From positions 7,482,501 to 7,546,500 of the forward strand of contig NC_092571.1 in the NCBI RefSeq assembly GCF_037975245.1: DNA of 64,000 nt, written 5' to 3'. Shown one piece after another: positions 22,215 to 35,400 of this stretch. The notes under the pieces were generated by a model. It did no database searches. It was not told the origin of the DNA and saw only the letters and a list, made by a program, of their open reading frames with translations. The DNA comes from Apostichopus japonicus. Taxonomy: Eukaryota; Echinodermata; Holothuroidea; Aspidochirotida; Stichopodidae. The translations under genes were made by a program, and so were the position numbers. The number at the start of each line of letters is the position of its first letter. Position 1 is the first letter of the stretch.

Positions 22215-25200
22215 TTAACGACCGTAATATTCCGGTGGCTTCCGGTTTCGTGAAGGATATTCCTTTCTAGTGGAAGAATCTCCCGTGGGACCTTCTTGCT
22301 GAATACGCTCATTTATTATTGCAGCAGGAGGTGTTTCGTCTGACCTTGCTGCTTCGTCATGAACGTCGTCCGTATCCGACTCAACTTCCAGCTCCTGAAC
22401 CAATGGCATGGTATCAAATGCGGCTTCGGGTTCAGTCGCCAAGTTTGAATTCTCAGGAGTGTTTGCATGACACTTCCTAATCTGATCTTGGTGTCGTTTA
22501 ACGATTATGTTATTACCAAGTTTAATTTTGAATGATACGGGTCCTGTAACTTTAATGATGTTTCCGATGAGCCACTTTGGTCCTCTTGTCGTGAAGTTAC
22601 GGACGTACACCTTTTCCCCCTCCCAGAAATTACGAGGTTTTGTCGATTTGTTATGTTGCCGTTGTTGAGCCTGTTGTTTAACAGGACTCTATTTTGAATG
22701 TCCGGATGGACCAGATCCAATCTTGATCGTAATTTCCTCCCCATTAGGAGTTCAGAAGGAGAAACACCTGTGACAGAGTGTGGAGTGATCCTGTATTTGA
22801 ATAGAAACCTAGCCACTCGATCTTCCAAACTACCCCCTGTGAGTTTCTTAACCCCCTGCTTAAAGGTTTGGACCGCGCGTTCCGCCAATCCGTTTGAGGA
22901 AGGATGGTAAGGGGCAGACGTAACATGTTTAATGCCATTCTGCTTGCAGAAGTAGGCAAACACTTCGCTAGTAAAACATGACCCATTGTCACTTACTATC
23001 ATACTAGGTATACCAAACTGTGCAAACGTTTTACGCAAGTTTGTAATAGTAGCTTGACTAGTGCTCGAATTCATAACATGGATTTCAATCCATTTCGAAT
23101 GTGCATCAACGATTATTAAAAACATATGACCCATAAATGGTCCAGCATAATCTACATGCAGCCGTGACCAGGGGCGGGTCGGCCACGCCCATGGTTGCAG
23201 AGGCGCTTTTGGTGGATTTTGCCTGTTTTCTTGGCAAGGTTTACATTGCTTGACCAAGTCGTCAATTTCATTATCCATCTTAGACCACCAAATGAACATT
23301 CTCGCAAGACTTTTCATGCGCGCTCCCCCTAAATGTGTCTCATGTAGCTCATTTAACAGTTGAATACGACCCTTGGGTGGTATTATTACTCTATTTCCCC
23401 AGAGCAAACAGCCATTTTGCACCGTTATTTCAGTGCTTTTCATGAAATACTGTTTTAGGGAGTCATCCGTTTGCTCTGGCCAGCCCTCCATGACATATTT
23501 TAAAACCTTAGAGAGAATCGGATCTCTCCGGGTCCATGTTTTTACTTGATGGGCTGTTACTGGGCCTTCATTCAATTGATTGAGCATAAGAACACTTTCT
23601 TGTGGCAGTGGAGTTTGCTCTGGCGAATGCGGTAATGGCAGGCGACTCATTGCGTCAGCATTGCTATGCGCAGCAGTACGCTTAAACTGCAGGGAATACT
23701 CATACATTGATAGCGTGAGGGCCCATCTTTGGATTCTCGCCGAGGCTTGTGGCGGAATTGCACGTCCCTCGCTCAGCAAACCGAGGAGTGGCTTATGGTC
23801 AGTTACTAATGTAAAGTGGCGACCATACACATAACAGTGAAATTTCTTTACGCCATAAACACACGCAAGACCTTCTTTTTCAATTTGCGCGTAGTTTTTC
23901 TCCGCAGCTGAAAGCGTGCGCGACGCAAATGCAATAGGCTTTTCAGAGCCGTCGCCCATTACGTGAGCTAACACTACTCCAATACCATAGGGAGACGCAT
24001 CGCAAGACAGCACTAAGGGTTTTGTGGGGTCAAAGTGGACTAGTACATTAGATGAAGTTAACAACGTCTTAGACTCATTAAACGCCTTCATTTGTCGTTT
24101 CCCCCACGCCCATGGTGTACCTTTTTGCAATAATTCATACAAAGGGGCCAAGATCGTTGACAGGGTGGGCATGAATTTACCATAATAAGTCAATAACCCT
24201 AAGTACGATTTCAGTTCAGTCACATTTCGTGGGGCTGGTGCCTGATGTATCGCCTGAACTTTGTCTGGTAGGGGATGCAGTCCTTCTGCGTCGATCCTGT
24301 GGCCAAGATATTCCACCGATGACGCGAGGAAAGTACACTTGGACCTTTTTAAACGCAGACCTGCTCTTTGTAATCTCTCTAGTACTTCCTTCAGAGTGTT
24401 GAGGTGATCCGCTTCTGTAGGTGCGGTTATTAGAATATCGTCGAGGTACACCGACACGCCCGACAACCAGCGAAGCACGCCCTCCATTACACGCTGAAAG
24501 ATTCCAGGAGCCGACGCTACTCCGAATGGGAAACGATTGTAGCGAAAGAGTCCCATGTGAGTGTTAACAACTACAAGATTCTTGGATTTGTCATCGAGTA
24601 GGAGTTGCTGGTAGGCTTGGCTCATGTCCAATTTGGTAAACTTTGTACCGCCAGCTAACGTCGCGAATAGGTCCTCAATACGCGGAATAGGGTATTGGTC
24701 TACCCGCGATGCTTGGTTCACAGTCAACTTATAGTCGCCGCAAATCCTTACTGATACTTTATCCCCTTTTAGCACCGGAACAATAGGTGCTGCCCACTCT
24801 GAATAATCAACGGGCTCGATAATACCATCATTCTGCAGTCGTCGTAGCTCGCGTTCTACTTTCTCCTTCATCGCGTATGGCACCGTACGAGATTTACAAA
24901 ACTTCGGGGTCACACTGGGGTGAACACTGATAGTGACTTTCTCCCCCGTGAAAGTTCCTAGCTCGTCCTTGAAAACGTCACTGTACGTTTCGAGAAGTTC
25001 ACGCAAGTTACCATTACTTCTGACTAGATTGATGGATGACCAATCTAGCCGAATCTGGCGAAGCCAGTTTCGACCGAATAAACTAGGGCGGTTATTCCCC
25101 TCAACTGTGAATAGTGGCAATGTATATCTTTTGTTCTCATACTCCACTCTGACGTCGCAAACTCCCGTGACCTCAACTGATTCACCTGTGTAGGTGCTTA

Positions 25201-26201
25201 ACGTTAGGTCAGTTTCGTTTAGTTCTTCACCAGGCCACAATTTGCGAAAGTTATCTTCTGACATTAAGGAGAAAGCAGCACCTGTATCTACTTCCATTTG
25301 CAATGGGGAACCATTAACCTTGAGGTTAACATTGATTGGTCCTCCGTCCTGTGACTTTAGCTGAAACAAGTCATAACCTCTCGCTACATAATCGGAGTTT
25401 CCTGGTGATTGATGCGAGGACTTGGTGTCTTCAGCTATTTGATTTACTGCCTTGGATCGACATACTTTACTGATGTGACCTTTCTTTTGGCAACTATTGC
25501 ATGTCTTTTCTTTAAAGTAGCAATCATCTGACTGGTGGTTACTACGACCGCAACGATAGCAGGGGTGAAACTTCTTGACCCTTGCAGTGAACTTGTCCTT
25601 TGTGCGGCGTTGCCCTTTCCCCTTGGGAATTTGCAGTACCTGATCGCGTGATGTAGACATACCGATGTGTTGATTAAATGCTTGCTTCAAGTCGTCGGCG
25701 TTCTTTGACGCTAGTTCTAGTCCTAATGATATTTCTAGGGCGGTATCGAACGTTAACTTAGCGTGAGACAGAAGTGATCGTTGGATTTTATCGTCACTAA
25801 TCCCACACACTAATCTATCCCGTAGCATAATGTTCAATGTATCCCCAAAGTTACAGAACTCTGCTAGAGAACGCAACTCGGCAACAAACGATGAGACCGA
25901 CTGCTTGGCGAAAGCGGCTGTTGAATTTGCACCTTTGTACTATCTCTGATGGGGCGGGGTTTTGATGCTTACCCATAATGTCCACGAGTTCTTGAAACTT
26001 CTTGTCTCCTGGCTTTTCCGGCGAAATGAGATTCCGTAACAATTTGTAGGAATCAGGACCAATGACAGTTAGTAAAATGGACCTTTTCTTCATTTCGTCC
26101 GTAATGTCATTAGCGAGGAAGTAGTGCGTCAGCCTCTCAATATATTGAGTCCAATCATCGCTGTTCCCATGGAATTCGTCTAACTTTTCGAATAATGCCA
26201 T
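22215..26201 (-). pseudogene. Ty3/gypsy gag-pol polyprotein, two frame breaks
   Basis: Gag starts at ATG 26,201 (MALFEKLDEF), the first methionine after the primer site that fits. The frame shifts near 25,895-25,910 within gag. The main 1,123-codon frame (25,876-22,505) then carries two CCHC zinc knuckles (codons 106-140), an aspartic protease DTGA (197-200), and RT with LDMSQAY (416) and YLDD (477-480). RNase H (SCDASPYG, 624-631) and integrase with an HHCC finger (about 845-882) and D909, D963, E999 follow. A second shift near 22,675-22,690 moves the last ~130 codons to another frame (stop at 22,215). Frames one and three are the same. The breaks could be inactivating indels or assembly errors; neither sits at the usual gag-pol junction. 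Confidence 0.95.
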
Positions 26202-26267
26202 GATGTGCAACAAAAATGGAATCCAAAGAAAGCAATAGCAATATAGCACTAAAAACTACCAATTTAT

Positions 26268-26277
26268 CTCGTCGCCA
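26268..26277 (-). other. Primer-binding site, tRNA-Ser type
   Basis: Four bases inside the 5' LTR, the element strand reads TGGCGACGAG, complementary to the CTCGTCG-CCA 3' end common in animal tRNA-Ser. Confidence 0.8.
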
Positions 26278-26281
26278 AATA

Positions 26282-26486
26282 TGTGGTGACTCTAGAACCA
26301 CAAGAAAATACAATAACACTGAGGTAGCCGGTTTAGACACACGTCTATTCAATAGGATAACTGTAAGGCAAGTGTGAGATATATACAAGAATGGATGAAG
26401 CCTGGTGACGTATATCACCATAGCGTAGGCTGGGAGGTTCAGCCGTTTGGTGTAATAACTTAATATGAAACTATGAATCTACTACA
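26282..26486 (-). repeat. 5' LTR of the Ty3/gypsy element
   Basis: 205 bp, nearly identical to 21,941-22,145; promoter LTR in element orientation. Confidence 0.95.
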
Positions 26487-26560
26487 TCAACACAGTGTGA
26501 GTACACCATAAATGAATGTAACGTGCTCCTTAAGCTCGTCGGTTTATTGAATGGCAAAGT

Positions 26561-28660
26561 CAGGAATAAAGTATTACAGTTGTTTGACAATTGATGTGAA
26601 TGCATTATGTTAGTTTAGAGTTTTGGTATGACACAAAAGCTACCATTTTGAAGATTTTTATGATTGTAGCGTTTGCTGATACTTCAGTAAAGTGTAAAGC
26701 TAAAAGGTTACCAAGGCCACAGCTGCAACCGGGGTCATTGTGGGGTACGTCACGATTGATGTTGCCAGTAGGGGATTTCCCCGAACTGAATCGCCTGCGA
26801 CAGTTTGGATTGCTAGTGCATATAGTCAAATTTAGTTATTCTGAGTTTTCGGTAAGACCGCGGTGAAGTTAATGTATCTAATATGTTTGGACCCGACTGC
26901 ACAGTTCATATGGTCTAGTAATACGTGTACCCCATTACTCGTGGGCAGGCAAATACGCCATGAATGAACAGATCGAAAGACTTATTCAGAATAATAAGAA
27001 TAGCCGACTGCCCTGCTTAAACGAAGGTCGGTGTGATCATGTTCGTAAACTAACTGTAAGAACAATTGATTATACTAAAATTTGTACTACGTAAAATAAG
27101 GTACTACATTCATCTTACAATAGTAAACACTGAATGCACTGAACAGTGGTATTCACTTCGACAACGACCGTAACTTACTTCATTTAATCTATAATGAATC
27201 CCTCTTATTTTAAGAGCTAAAATATTGTCTCTTGATATATCAAGTATTCCATATTCAAACCACCAGAGATCGACTCGAAATAGAAACGCAACTATTACCA
27301 CGAAAGAACTTATGAAACGAATGTTTCAGTGTCAGCACATCCTAACACCCTAGCGTATGCTACAACTTTTCCTTTTTATACTGAGCGTGAACAACCTAAC
27401 TAACATTTACCTTGTTAATTTCTACGAGTAACACTCCTACGATCTGAAGTATGGACTTATTAAAATACTATTCTGAAATACACCACTAGTTTAAATGCTG
27501 TGTAGTGAGTTGTATAGTTATATCTCATAAAATTAATTCTTTAAAGTTAGCGGGAATTGACTTTACTTACTCTAACAAAATGACCTCCCGACTTACACTT
27601 CTATCACATCCTCTCGACACGAGGTAAACAAACTGCACGTACGCAGGGAAGACCGGATGTCGAGAACACTTCATGTTCAAACATGATTGGACTGTTTGAT
27701 GAGCGCAGAGAATATAAAAAGATGCCACAGCAGCGGATTCCCAGCAATACTAAGTATTACAACAACAAAAAACGAGTAAAAGAACGAAACGAGAAACATA
27801 TTTTTCGTTACAGTATTTTCGAGCGGAATATTACAATGTATGATATGGTAATATATGTGATTAAAGGTTAGCACCTATTATGACTAAATAGTTTGTACAT
27901 GCCACTTCTCCATAACTTGCACGAGGAAGTTTGCTAGTGGCTAAATTGTTTGATTATTCCACATTTTAAACTGCTTACCAAAGCCCAAATCGTATATTTG
28001 ATGCGAACCAAAGCGGCAGAAACGATACACAAAGTTTAAAGGAAAACTCATTCACACATACTGTGATAATAAGAGACGGGATTAATGCTACAAATAGTAT
28101 AAACCAGCCTCGACAACTTTGTGTTAACTTTGAATCACAACTAGTTTTAGATGTAAGGGAACGTTTTTTTGAAAAAATCGTTCAAGTAATGTGAGAATAC
28201 CTCTCATAAAGGTATTGACATTCCGTCGATCCTGTATCAATTTCAACAAAATTCATCAGTTGGGGTGTCATTAATTTGTCCTTGCTTTGATTCGTGATAT
28301 ATAGCAGTGTAGATTTTGCAGCGAGATTTTGGAGGATTAAACCAGGTACACCAATGTCCAACTTCAAGCACAGCATCAATATAAGCTGGCATCAAACATT
28401 TCTCACATGCAGTTTATGTATATCCCCAGCAGTTCAAGCTTTCAAATTTATGTGATGAATTATTGACATGTATTTAAAAAAAGGGCACACATACACATTT
28501 CCTGTTTACTACCACTTCAATTTTGTAAAGTCCACCCCGTAGTATTGTGCGATTGTACGGTCTCCGACTTCCCCGCTTCACCATCATGCACTAGGGCACA
28601 TCGACCCACAAAGTTCAGCACAGTGCCTATCAGTTAATAAATATAACTGGATAGATTGCA
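26561..28660. other. Intergenic, no gene recognised
   Basis: About 2.1 kb with only short open frames lacking motifs, paralogy or splice context. Confidence 0.55.
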
Positions 28661-29257
28661 TATATTTCATGCAGGTACCCGATATAGCTATTATATCTAT
28701 CATTGGTTTAATCCTCATCGTGTTTGCTATTATGTCCACTGATGTGCACACCAAACCTTTATATGGTAGGCATTGCTGTCCCTACTCCAACAATAGTTTT
28801 GCCCTATCCGTCTGCTCACTCTGTTACCATTGTATATGTTCAGACGACTCCCATTGTTTTAGTTCTTTTTTAAGTAATAACACTGTTGTTGTGCCAACTG
28901 TCTTCTTTTTTTTTTGTGGCAAATACGCCCAATGCGGCAGACTCGACATTTCAAAGTGGCAAACGGGCTTATTGTTTAAACCTTCGAACCTCTCAGCTTC
29001 CGTACAGCTCACTGTCGGTAGCAAACGAGCTTCGCGGCATCTGTAGGGATGCTATGGTACAAGTTATTCCCGGTCAAACCAAATATTTCAAGCAGTTAGA
29101 AGTGTGCAGACGTAGTCCTATTGGTGTGTACTGGAGGAAATACTACAATAAATTACATTTCCCTTGAATACTGATTGAAGTAAAAGCATGGTAAAAGGAA
29201 CGTAGATCTACACATGTAGACCGAATTCCCCCGGAGTTCCTGGAGAGGAAAATATTC
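28661..29257. other. Overlapping short open frames of unknown nature
   Basis: Plus-strand frames at 28,669-29,046 and 28,886-29,167 overlap. The first opens with a hydrophobic stretch (IISIIGLILIVFAI). Neither has a recognisable motif, and the poly-T run at 28,907-28,917 lies in both. A decayed exon or retroelement remnant is possible, but I cannot name it. Confidence 0.25.
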
Positions 29258-29262
29258 CACGG

Positions 29263-30079
29263 TGTCACGTAGCCAGATGGAATTCAGTCATGTCGTATGC
29301 AAACAACTTTGTCGGGTTGTTCAAGGGCTAGGGAATGCCTGGTAATCTGGACTAAGCGGATTAAATTTGCGTAACCTCAATTAACATTCATTCAGTGTGT
29401 TTGGATGGAATGTTTGCATGAGTTGCCGCGGGCTAGTATAAAAATAGTAGCGGCAGTTGGGGTGGCTCATTATTATTATTTTTATTGTTAGTCGGTGCAA
29501 GAGTGACGACGCACTCTTCCGTACCGTGCAGGTGTTTCCTCCCAAATTGAGTCAATGGTAGCTACTGCGTGTTCCTGCCAACTTTTATGTATTGTAAGTC
29601 GGGTTACTGAGTGTTCCAGCATGTGGCTACATGGTAACTTCGTGTTCCCACGTGCTTAGCTGTCAGTGAAGAACCCGGAGTTGCTTATACAACGGTCCCG
29701 TAAGTAATTGCATACTTGTCATTACGTTTAGTTTAGAATCCAATTAATTTAATACCGTAGTTTTTTGTGTTAAGAGTTGCTTTAAATCATATCCAGTGGA
29801 CTATAATGGAATTCTCGCAATTGTAGAAAGGAAATATTAAGTTAATTTATTGTATAAATGTAACTTTGTCAGTCCGATATGTTATAATATCAAAATATTA
29901 ATGTGTAAGGGTTTATGATGTTGTGTGGACACTCTAACATATTGAGAACATGCTAACATTTTCCTCGCACTATTATTCCTCTTGCAGGGATTTCGTTTTA
30001 TCTTATAATAAATTAGAAACTGTACCACCGTGCCATCGTTGTTTTATTTCATGTCCACCACCCTAGGCAACCCGTGACA
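29263..30079 (+). repeat. Solo LTR, 817 bp
   Basis: It begins TGTCACG and ends CGTGACA (matched inverted termini with TG..CA). It is flanked by a perfect 5-bp duplication CACGG (29,258-29,262 and 30,080-30,084). Internally it has a TATA box and, near the right end, AATAAA (about 30,006). No second LTR or internal coding region is nearby, so it is the recombination scar of a complete LTR element, probably gypsy- or BEL-type. The order TATA then poly(A) signal sets plus orientation. Confidence 0.92.
29437..29445 (+). promoter_or_regulatory. TATA box of the solo LTR
   Basis: TATAAAAAT about 175 bp into the LTR, with a downstream Inr/DPE-length stretch before the GTGCAAGAGTG segment. Likely the former retrotransposon promoter. 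Confidence 0.55.
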
Positions 30080-30084
30080 CACGG

Positions 30085-31880
30085 ATAGAGACGGATAGAA
30101 AGATAACATACATTGGAAGTTTTGGATATCACAATTCATGTTCAACCTTCTAGACCTAATTTAAAGACTGTTGAAAAAAAGCCAAACAATTCCCGGCAGC
30201 TTGCAGATTAGCTACCTATCCATAATCAGTTCTTCTAGTGAAACTTTATAGCATCCGAGTACAGATAACAGTTTTCAAAAGATGACACAATTTTTGCAAA
30301 ACTTGCAATTGTAACTATATTTCAGAAGTAATTTCACAATGGTTATAAGTAATACAAAAAAGGTCAATGGTATGTGTTAAATGTACCATAATCCACCGCA
30401 TCACTTACAGTATTTGCCAGTGAATAACATGACTCTTCTCATTTACCCGGCAAACGGATAATATTTCCCCTTAGTTGGTTGGTGAATAGGTATGGCAATT
30501 AACAATTACGTCAATGACACTTTGTATATTGAATTACAGTAATAAACAATGTCTTCATCTTTGATCTGTTAGTATACCTTTTAAGTATTGCGGGCTATGA
30601 TAGGAACCTCTTTCGGAGAATATTGTATATCAACATGTGATGGCAACATTTATTGCAACAAATAGCTCGATCCCAGATTAATTCCTTGTTGAAATAGGAA
30701 ACAACTTGCATTGTTTTGCGTTCTGAGGTAAATGAAATGTAAAGCTATGCCAATGTACATTATTAACATTAATATGAACAACAATGTAAAAACAAACTAT
30801 AGCTGTCGCTAATACGTACACTGAATGAATTCATGATTATACCTTGCAACTTAAGCATCATCAGTAGTTAGCAGTAACTCCAACATCAGGTGATAGGGAC
30901 TATGATCTAAGACAAATGTTTCTTTAAAGTTATCTATAATTATATATATATATATATATACATCTTTGTCCCACCATTTCATTTTAGACTATTCTTATCC
31001 TCAATGTTCCTCGATTTTTTTTTACTTCAAGTTCAAAGTCTACTGCGCTGTCAATATTTACTTTCTGTACAATGTACAAAGTCCATTTCTGCAGGAATCA
31101 TGTATCAGATCCAGTTGTTGCCGTTATGTGATTTGTACTTGTATGTAATACTAGTGTAGTAACCACACTAAGTTGCAGTGATCTATGATAACAGTATCAG
31201 AGCAACTGGTTAATACTAGAAGATCGGCAATGATGGGCGAAAACTAGCTTTCATGTGTCATTCATCTTGAAGTTCTACATTACCCGTGGTAGCTTCCATA
31301 TACCACAGAATAGTGCGCCAGGTCTATCGACAATTAGAATTCTATAAAATGTAAGTTATAATGCATTTAATATTCGTAACCAATTTGCTCATATAAAATG
31401 GAAATTTGACATATAAATATTATTGGAAAAAATTATATTTTTTCCAATTTGAATTTGTTGGGTATTACAGGCATTGTAGCATTTTCTGAACATTCCCATT
31501 CCAACTAGAGTATATCAGAGATGTATATAACCCTCATTCACATTTTAAAACCAGTAAATGCTTTACTAACTGTATAAAATAGAAGGTGTGGGTTGCGTAA
31601 CGAATTGATAGTACATGGACAACTATACACCAACAATTTGTCATCGTATACATTTAACTCAACCATTGACATGCGTGGTGTTAGGAACAATGGAACCTGT
31701 TTATATGGTCTAACCCCGGCCGCCTAAAATAAGGTGGGGTTTGTCCAGGAGGAAGATGCTATGCGGGTGGTGTGTATCTGCTTGGAAAGAATGTACCGGT
31801 CTTCGTGTCATTTTCTCCCTTTCGAAGATTTGATTTTATGATTTGCATATTTTCTTTCTTCGATTTTGTTGCAATTCAGA
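30085..31880. other. Intergenic region upstream of the propeller-ZU5-death gene
   Basis: AT-rich with a short TA run at 30,941-30,960. No coding region is seen; the promoter of the downstream gene should lie in its last part, but no clear core element can be named. Confidence 0.5.
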
Positions 31881-31888
31881 ACTATACA

Positions 31889-31932
31889 ATGCATGACAAA
31901 ATGGATACTAGCACAGCTTCCAGGCTGAATAT
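31889..31932 (+). CDS. Candidate first coding exon
   Basis: ATG at 31,901 (or 31,889) followed by ten codons and a strong donor, AT|GTAAGTGT, in phase 2. It joins in frame to the acceptor at 32,502 (TTATGCAG|C), giving a peptide MDTSTASRLN plus a junction isoleucine that runs into the propeller exon. If this exon is not used, translation would begin at ATG 32,525 (AAAGATGG context). Confidence 0.5.
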
Positions 31933-32345
31933 GTAAGTGTTATAAAGGATTCCATCTCTGCTGTTTATTTTAAACAATGTTGTGCGGAAAAATCATTACC
32001 CTAACATGGATATGGAGGTATCACAGGAAAAAAAACTAAAAGAAAATCACACAATTTTTGTGCACAATTAGGCAAATGGCATGATCTTAAAACAATAGAG
32101 AAGAGTGGTGTTTCATGTGAATAGTTGTCGGCCTACGTAAATATTTACGTACATGCACTTTTTTTTTGGGGGGGGGGCGCGGAGGAGGGCCACTGAAATA
32201 TCCAGAAAACTTTGGTCAATTATTTGATTGTTTGTGTTGTAGGCTAGCTAAAAAAATACAGACAACAATAATCATTGGTTTTGTTAGAGTTAGGTCCTGG
32301 TTGTGCCCCTTTTGTTCATATTGGGTTAAGGTGTACGGAAAATAT

Positions 32346-32402
<57 letters not shown>

Positions 32403-35400
32403 CATATATATATATGTATATATGTATATATATTCTCAGAATATGACGCAATTCCTACAACTAAATTTTTAACTAACTTTTGCCTTTTATATAATTATGC
32501 AGCACACATGTACAATGCGCAAAGATGGCCAGATTTTCTGTACAGGATGGCTGTATCATCTTTGACATGGACGTTCTGGATAAGGGTCTTTTGGCTGTGG
32601 CTGGATACAAGCAATGCACACGCAATACCTTCATCGACCTGTTTAACTTAGATATAGAAACAAATTCTCACGAAAAAGCCTTATTAAAGGAATCGAAGCC
32701 ATATTATTCAAAGGAGTTTACCTCTTTGGGTGCAAATCACCGGTGTTTTTGCTTTCTGACTGATGTTTCGTTTGTGACATGTTGCAAAGATAAAATAGAA
32801 ACATACAGTACAGAAATTAACAATGGTGGTCTGGTGAAAGAACAATATTTTGAAGGTGAAGCTTTGAGTATGGCATTGAGAGATGGGAGTGTTTATGTTG
32901 GTTTATCAAGATCAAGTGATGTGATTGTCTTTGATTTAGACTTGAATCAAGTTAAGAGGATCGTGGTTGCTGGGTTTAGTAGCTTAGAGTGTCCTTGGGA
33001 CATACTAGCTAGGAATGACACGTTGTTCGTGTGTACATTTTGGTCATGGAGAATTGTTGTATATGATAGCAAGAGCAGTGGGTTTTGGCAGCTCCCTGAT
33101 AGTAAAGATAGTATAGCACATGACTGCACTACGCCAAGTAACCAGCATTATGCAGCTTGTAGTATAGCATTCAGTGTACAGAATAGCTTACTATTTATAT
33201 TACGGGTTGGCTCTGGTAACAGTTTTGTTGAGATCTATCTTTTCCCTAGTGATCTTTATACTCGCGACGAGGGTGAAATAGCTCCCTTTGGCTATACTTT
33301 CTGTGCTGCATTCAATGTTCCCGTTGATTCCATTAGAATCAGGTTCAACGAAACCGTCAATAGTTTGTTTGTGGTGACTCAGAAGAGTGGAGAGGTGTTT
33401 GAATATGACATAGTAAGTATCAACGAATATAGGCCAGAAACCACGTGAACGTAAATTTTTGCGTTTATATCATGATGAAAAACTATCGTCAAACCAGATA
33501 TAAGTCAATGAAAAATCATAACTACAGTGCAGTAGTGTACAGCACTATACAACCGCAAAGTTGTATACCCTTTCCTTGTACCTTACAAACCAATTGACTC
33601 ATTTACAGACAACTTTAAAACTTTGTAATGTGACATCATTGCTCACCAACAGTAAAATTTAAGTAGACTACGTGACAAACTTATATTACAAATTGTTAAA
33701 CTGTGATTATGGTCTAGTCAGTTCCATATAGAAAAATCATTTAAATGGGAGGCACTTTTTATAATTCTGTGGCGAAGACACCCAAAGAACGGTGAAAATC
33801 AAATTGTCCTGAAAAGAGCATGAAAGTAACATATGTTATCACCATATTTTTGACAATTGAGTAATTGTAATTAAGTAGACTACGTGACAAACTTATATTA
33901 CAAATTGTTAAACTGTGATTATGGTCTAGTCAGTTCCATATAGAAAAATCATTTAAATGGGAGGCACTTTTTATAATTCTGTGGCGAAGACACCCAAAGA
34001 ACGGTGAAAATCAAATTGTCCTGAAAAGAGCATGAAAGTAACATATGTTATCACCATATTTTTGACAATTGAGTAATTGTGTAGGCCTACATCCGTGCCC
34101 TACCGTTAAGACATACTACGGCGTAAGCATCAATTATCATCATTCTCTAGTCTATGTTCTTCGGTCCTTTTAGATCGGAAAATGTGCATCAATTCATTGT
34201 TTTGGTAGCTATAAATACACACTTATATTTACAAACTTGATTTATTATTCAATGCAAAAAAGTGCAAAATTTTAACTACAACACAGTTACAAAACTGGAT
34301 GCCCTCGTCCCTTGTTTATTTAGTCAAACAGTTTAATTCGCATTTCCTTCTTGCATTTCGGTAAACATTGTCGACTCAGACAGTAAGGAATATCACATAA
34401 TGAATCATCGATAGGACCAACAGTTAGGTATAGCCTTCATTTTTATATATTTTACCCTGTTAAGAAATTAATAATTGTTCACAAAATGGTTTTAAAATGG
34501 GGGAAATGGGTACAAAGATGATTTGTCTGTTGGGCCATTTTTTTTTTCAAGTAAGCAGTAGATAGCTTTATTCTAACTTAAGTTTTGCATGCAGAAAGGA
34601 TGCGTCTTGGATTTGAAATTTGACTTTTCAACTAAATTACTGATGGGGTGGGCTGTAGGCGGTGGGTTCCAAAGTGAAGCTTATTAGTCGACTCGTTCAA
34701 AGACGCATGCTTCTTGACCAAACAAACTTGTTGCACTTATCAACAATCATTTAACACGTTAATATTCAAGTTCTTTATGTTTTTATTTATACAGTACGAG
34801 ATAACTAAGGATTTTAATCCAGACTTAGAGTACAAGATTAAAGATCACGCAGTGGAGTTTTTTGCGTTGTCACAACTGTACTCTGTAAATAATAAGGAAC
34901 AAATAACATACCAGAATAGCAGACATAAAATATTTGGTTTCTAGACAATATTGCTAAGCCAGCCCAGCATAAACCATTTACAAGCATCCTATGGTTAAAT
35001 TGTTGTTTCGAAATTGGTGTAAAGATTTTTTTCGTAGCCGATAAAAGAGCTAAACGTTATGCCTAAATCTTTACTCTGCAGTTAGCTTCATAGCTAGCAC
35101 TGTATGTGCTAGTAAATGTATTGTAGATATAGTTAGGTAATTAAGCAGGAAAACACGACAGCATTAAATAAAATAACATAGACCATAAACATTGTGGTCA
35201 GATACAATTAGTATTATATCATATATATATAGTAATTAGTGGTCAGATATAATTAGCCGTCAGGTGAAGCTTTTTGCTATCCGAAATCATTTTAAGAACG
35301 AAGAGATTTGTACACAACTTCAAATACCAATTCCATATTGTGGTAATCAAGCTACATTTTTCTTAGGGAAGGATGTTCGAGAGTATTCCAGACGTGAACT

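Larger units (their letters stand above)
21941..26486 (-). mobile_element. Complete Ty3/gypsy LTR retrotransposon
   Basis: 4,546 bp flanked by the 5-bp duplication TCAAC (21,936-21,940 and 26,487-26,491). The other segmental copy has the uninterrupted site at about 4,436-4,445. LTRs are 205 bp with TG..CA ends and one difference in my comparison, so insertion is recent relative to the duplication. The element has a primer-binding site, a purine tract and gag-pol, all on the minus strand. Domain order RT-RNaseH-integrase places it in Ty3/gypsy. A tRNA-Ser-type primer site suggests the Mag lineage (family knowledge; lineage is inference). Two frame breaks make the coding region appear non-functional. 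Confidence 0.95.

Noticed and set aside
25890-25915. Programmed frameshift between gag and pol
   Set aside because: The break lies in the middle of gag, before the zinc knuckles, with no slippery heptamer; an indel or assembly error is more likely.
28669-29167. Two overlapping frames as a real gene
   Set aside because: No motif or splice logic, and they run through a homopolymer. Kept only as an unknown low-confidence feature.
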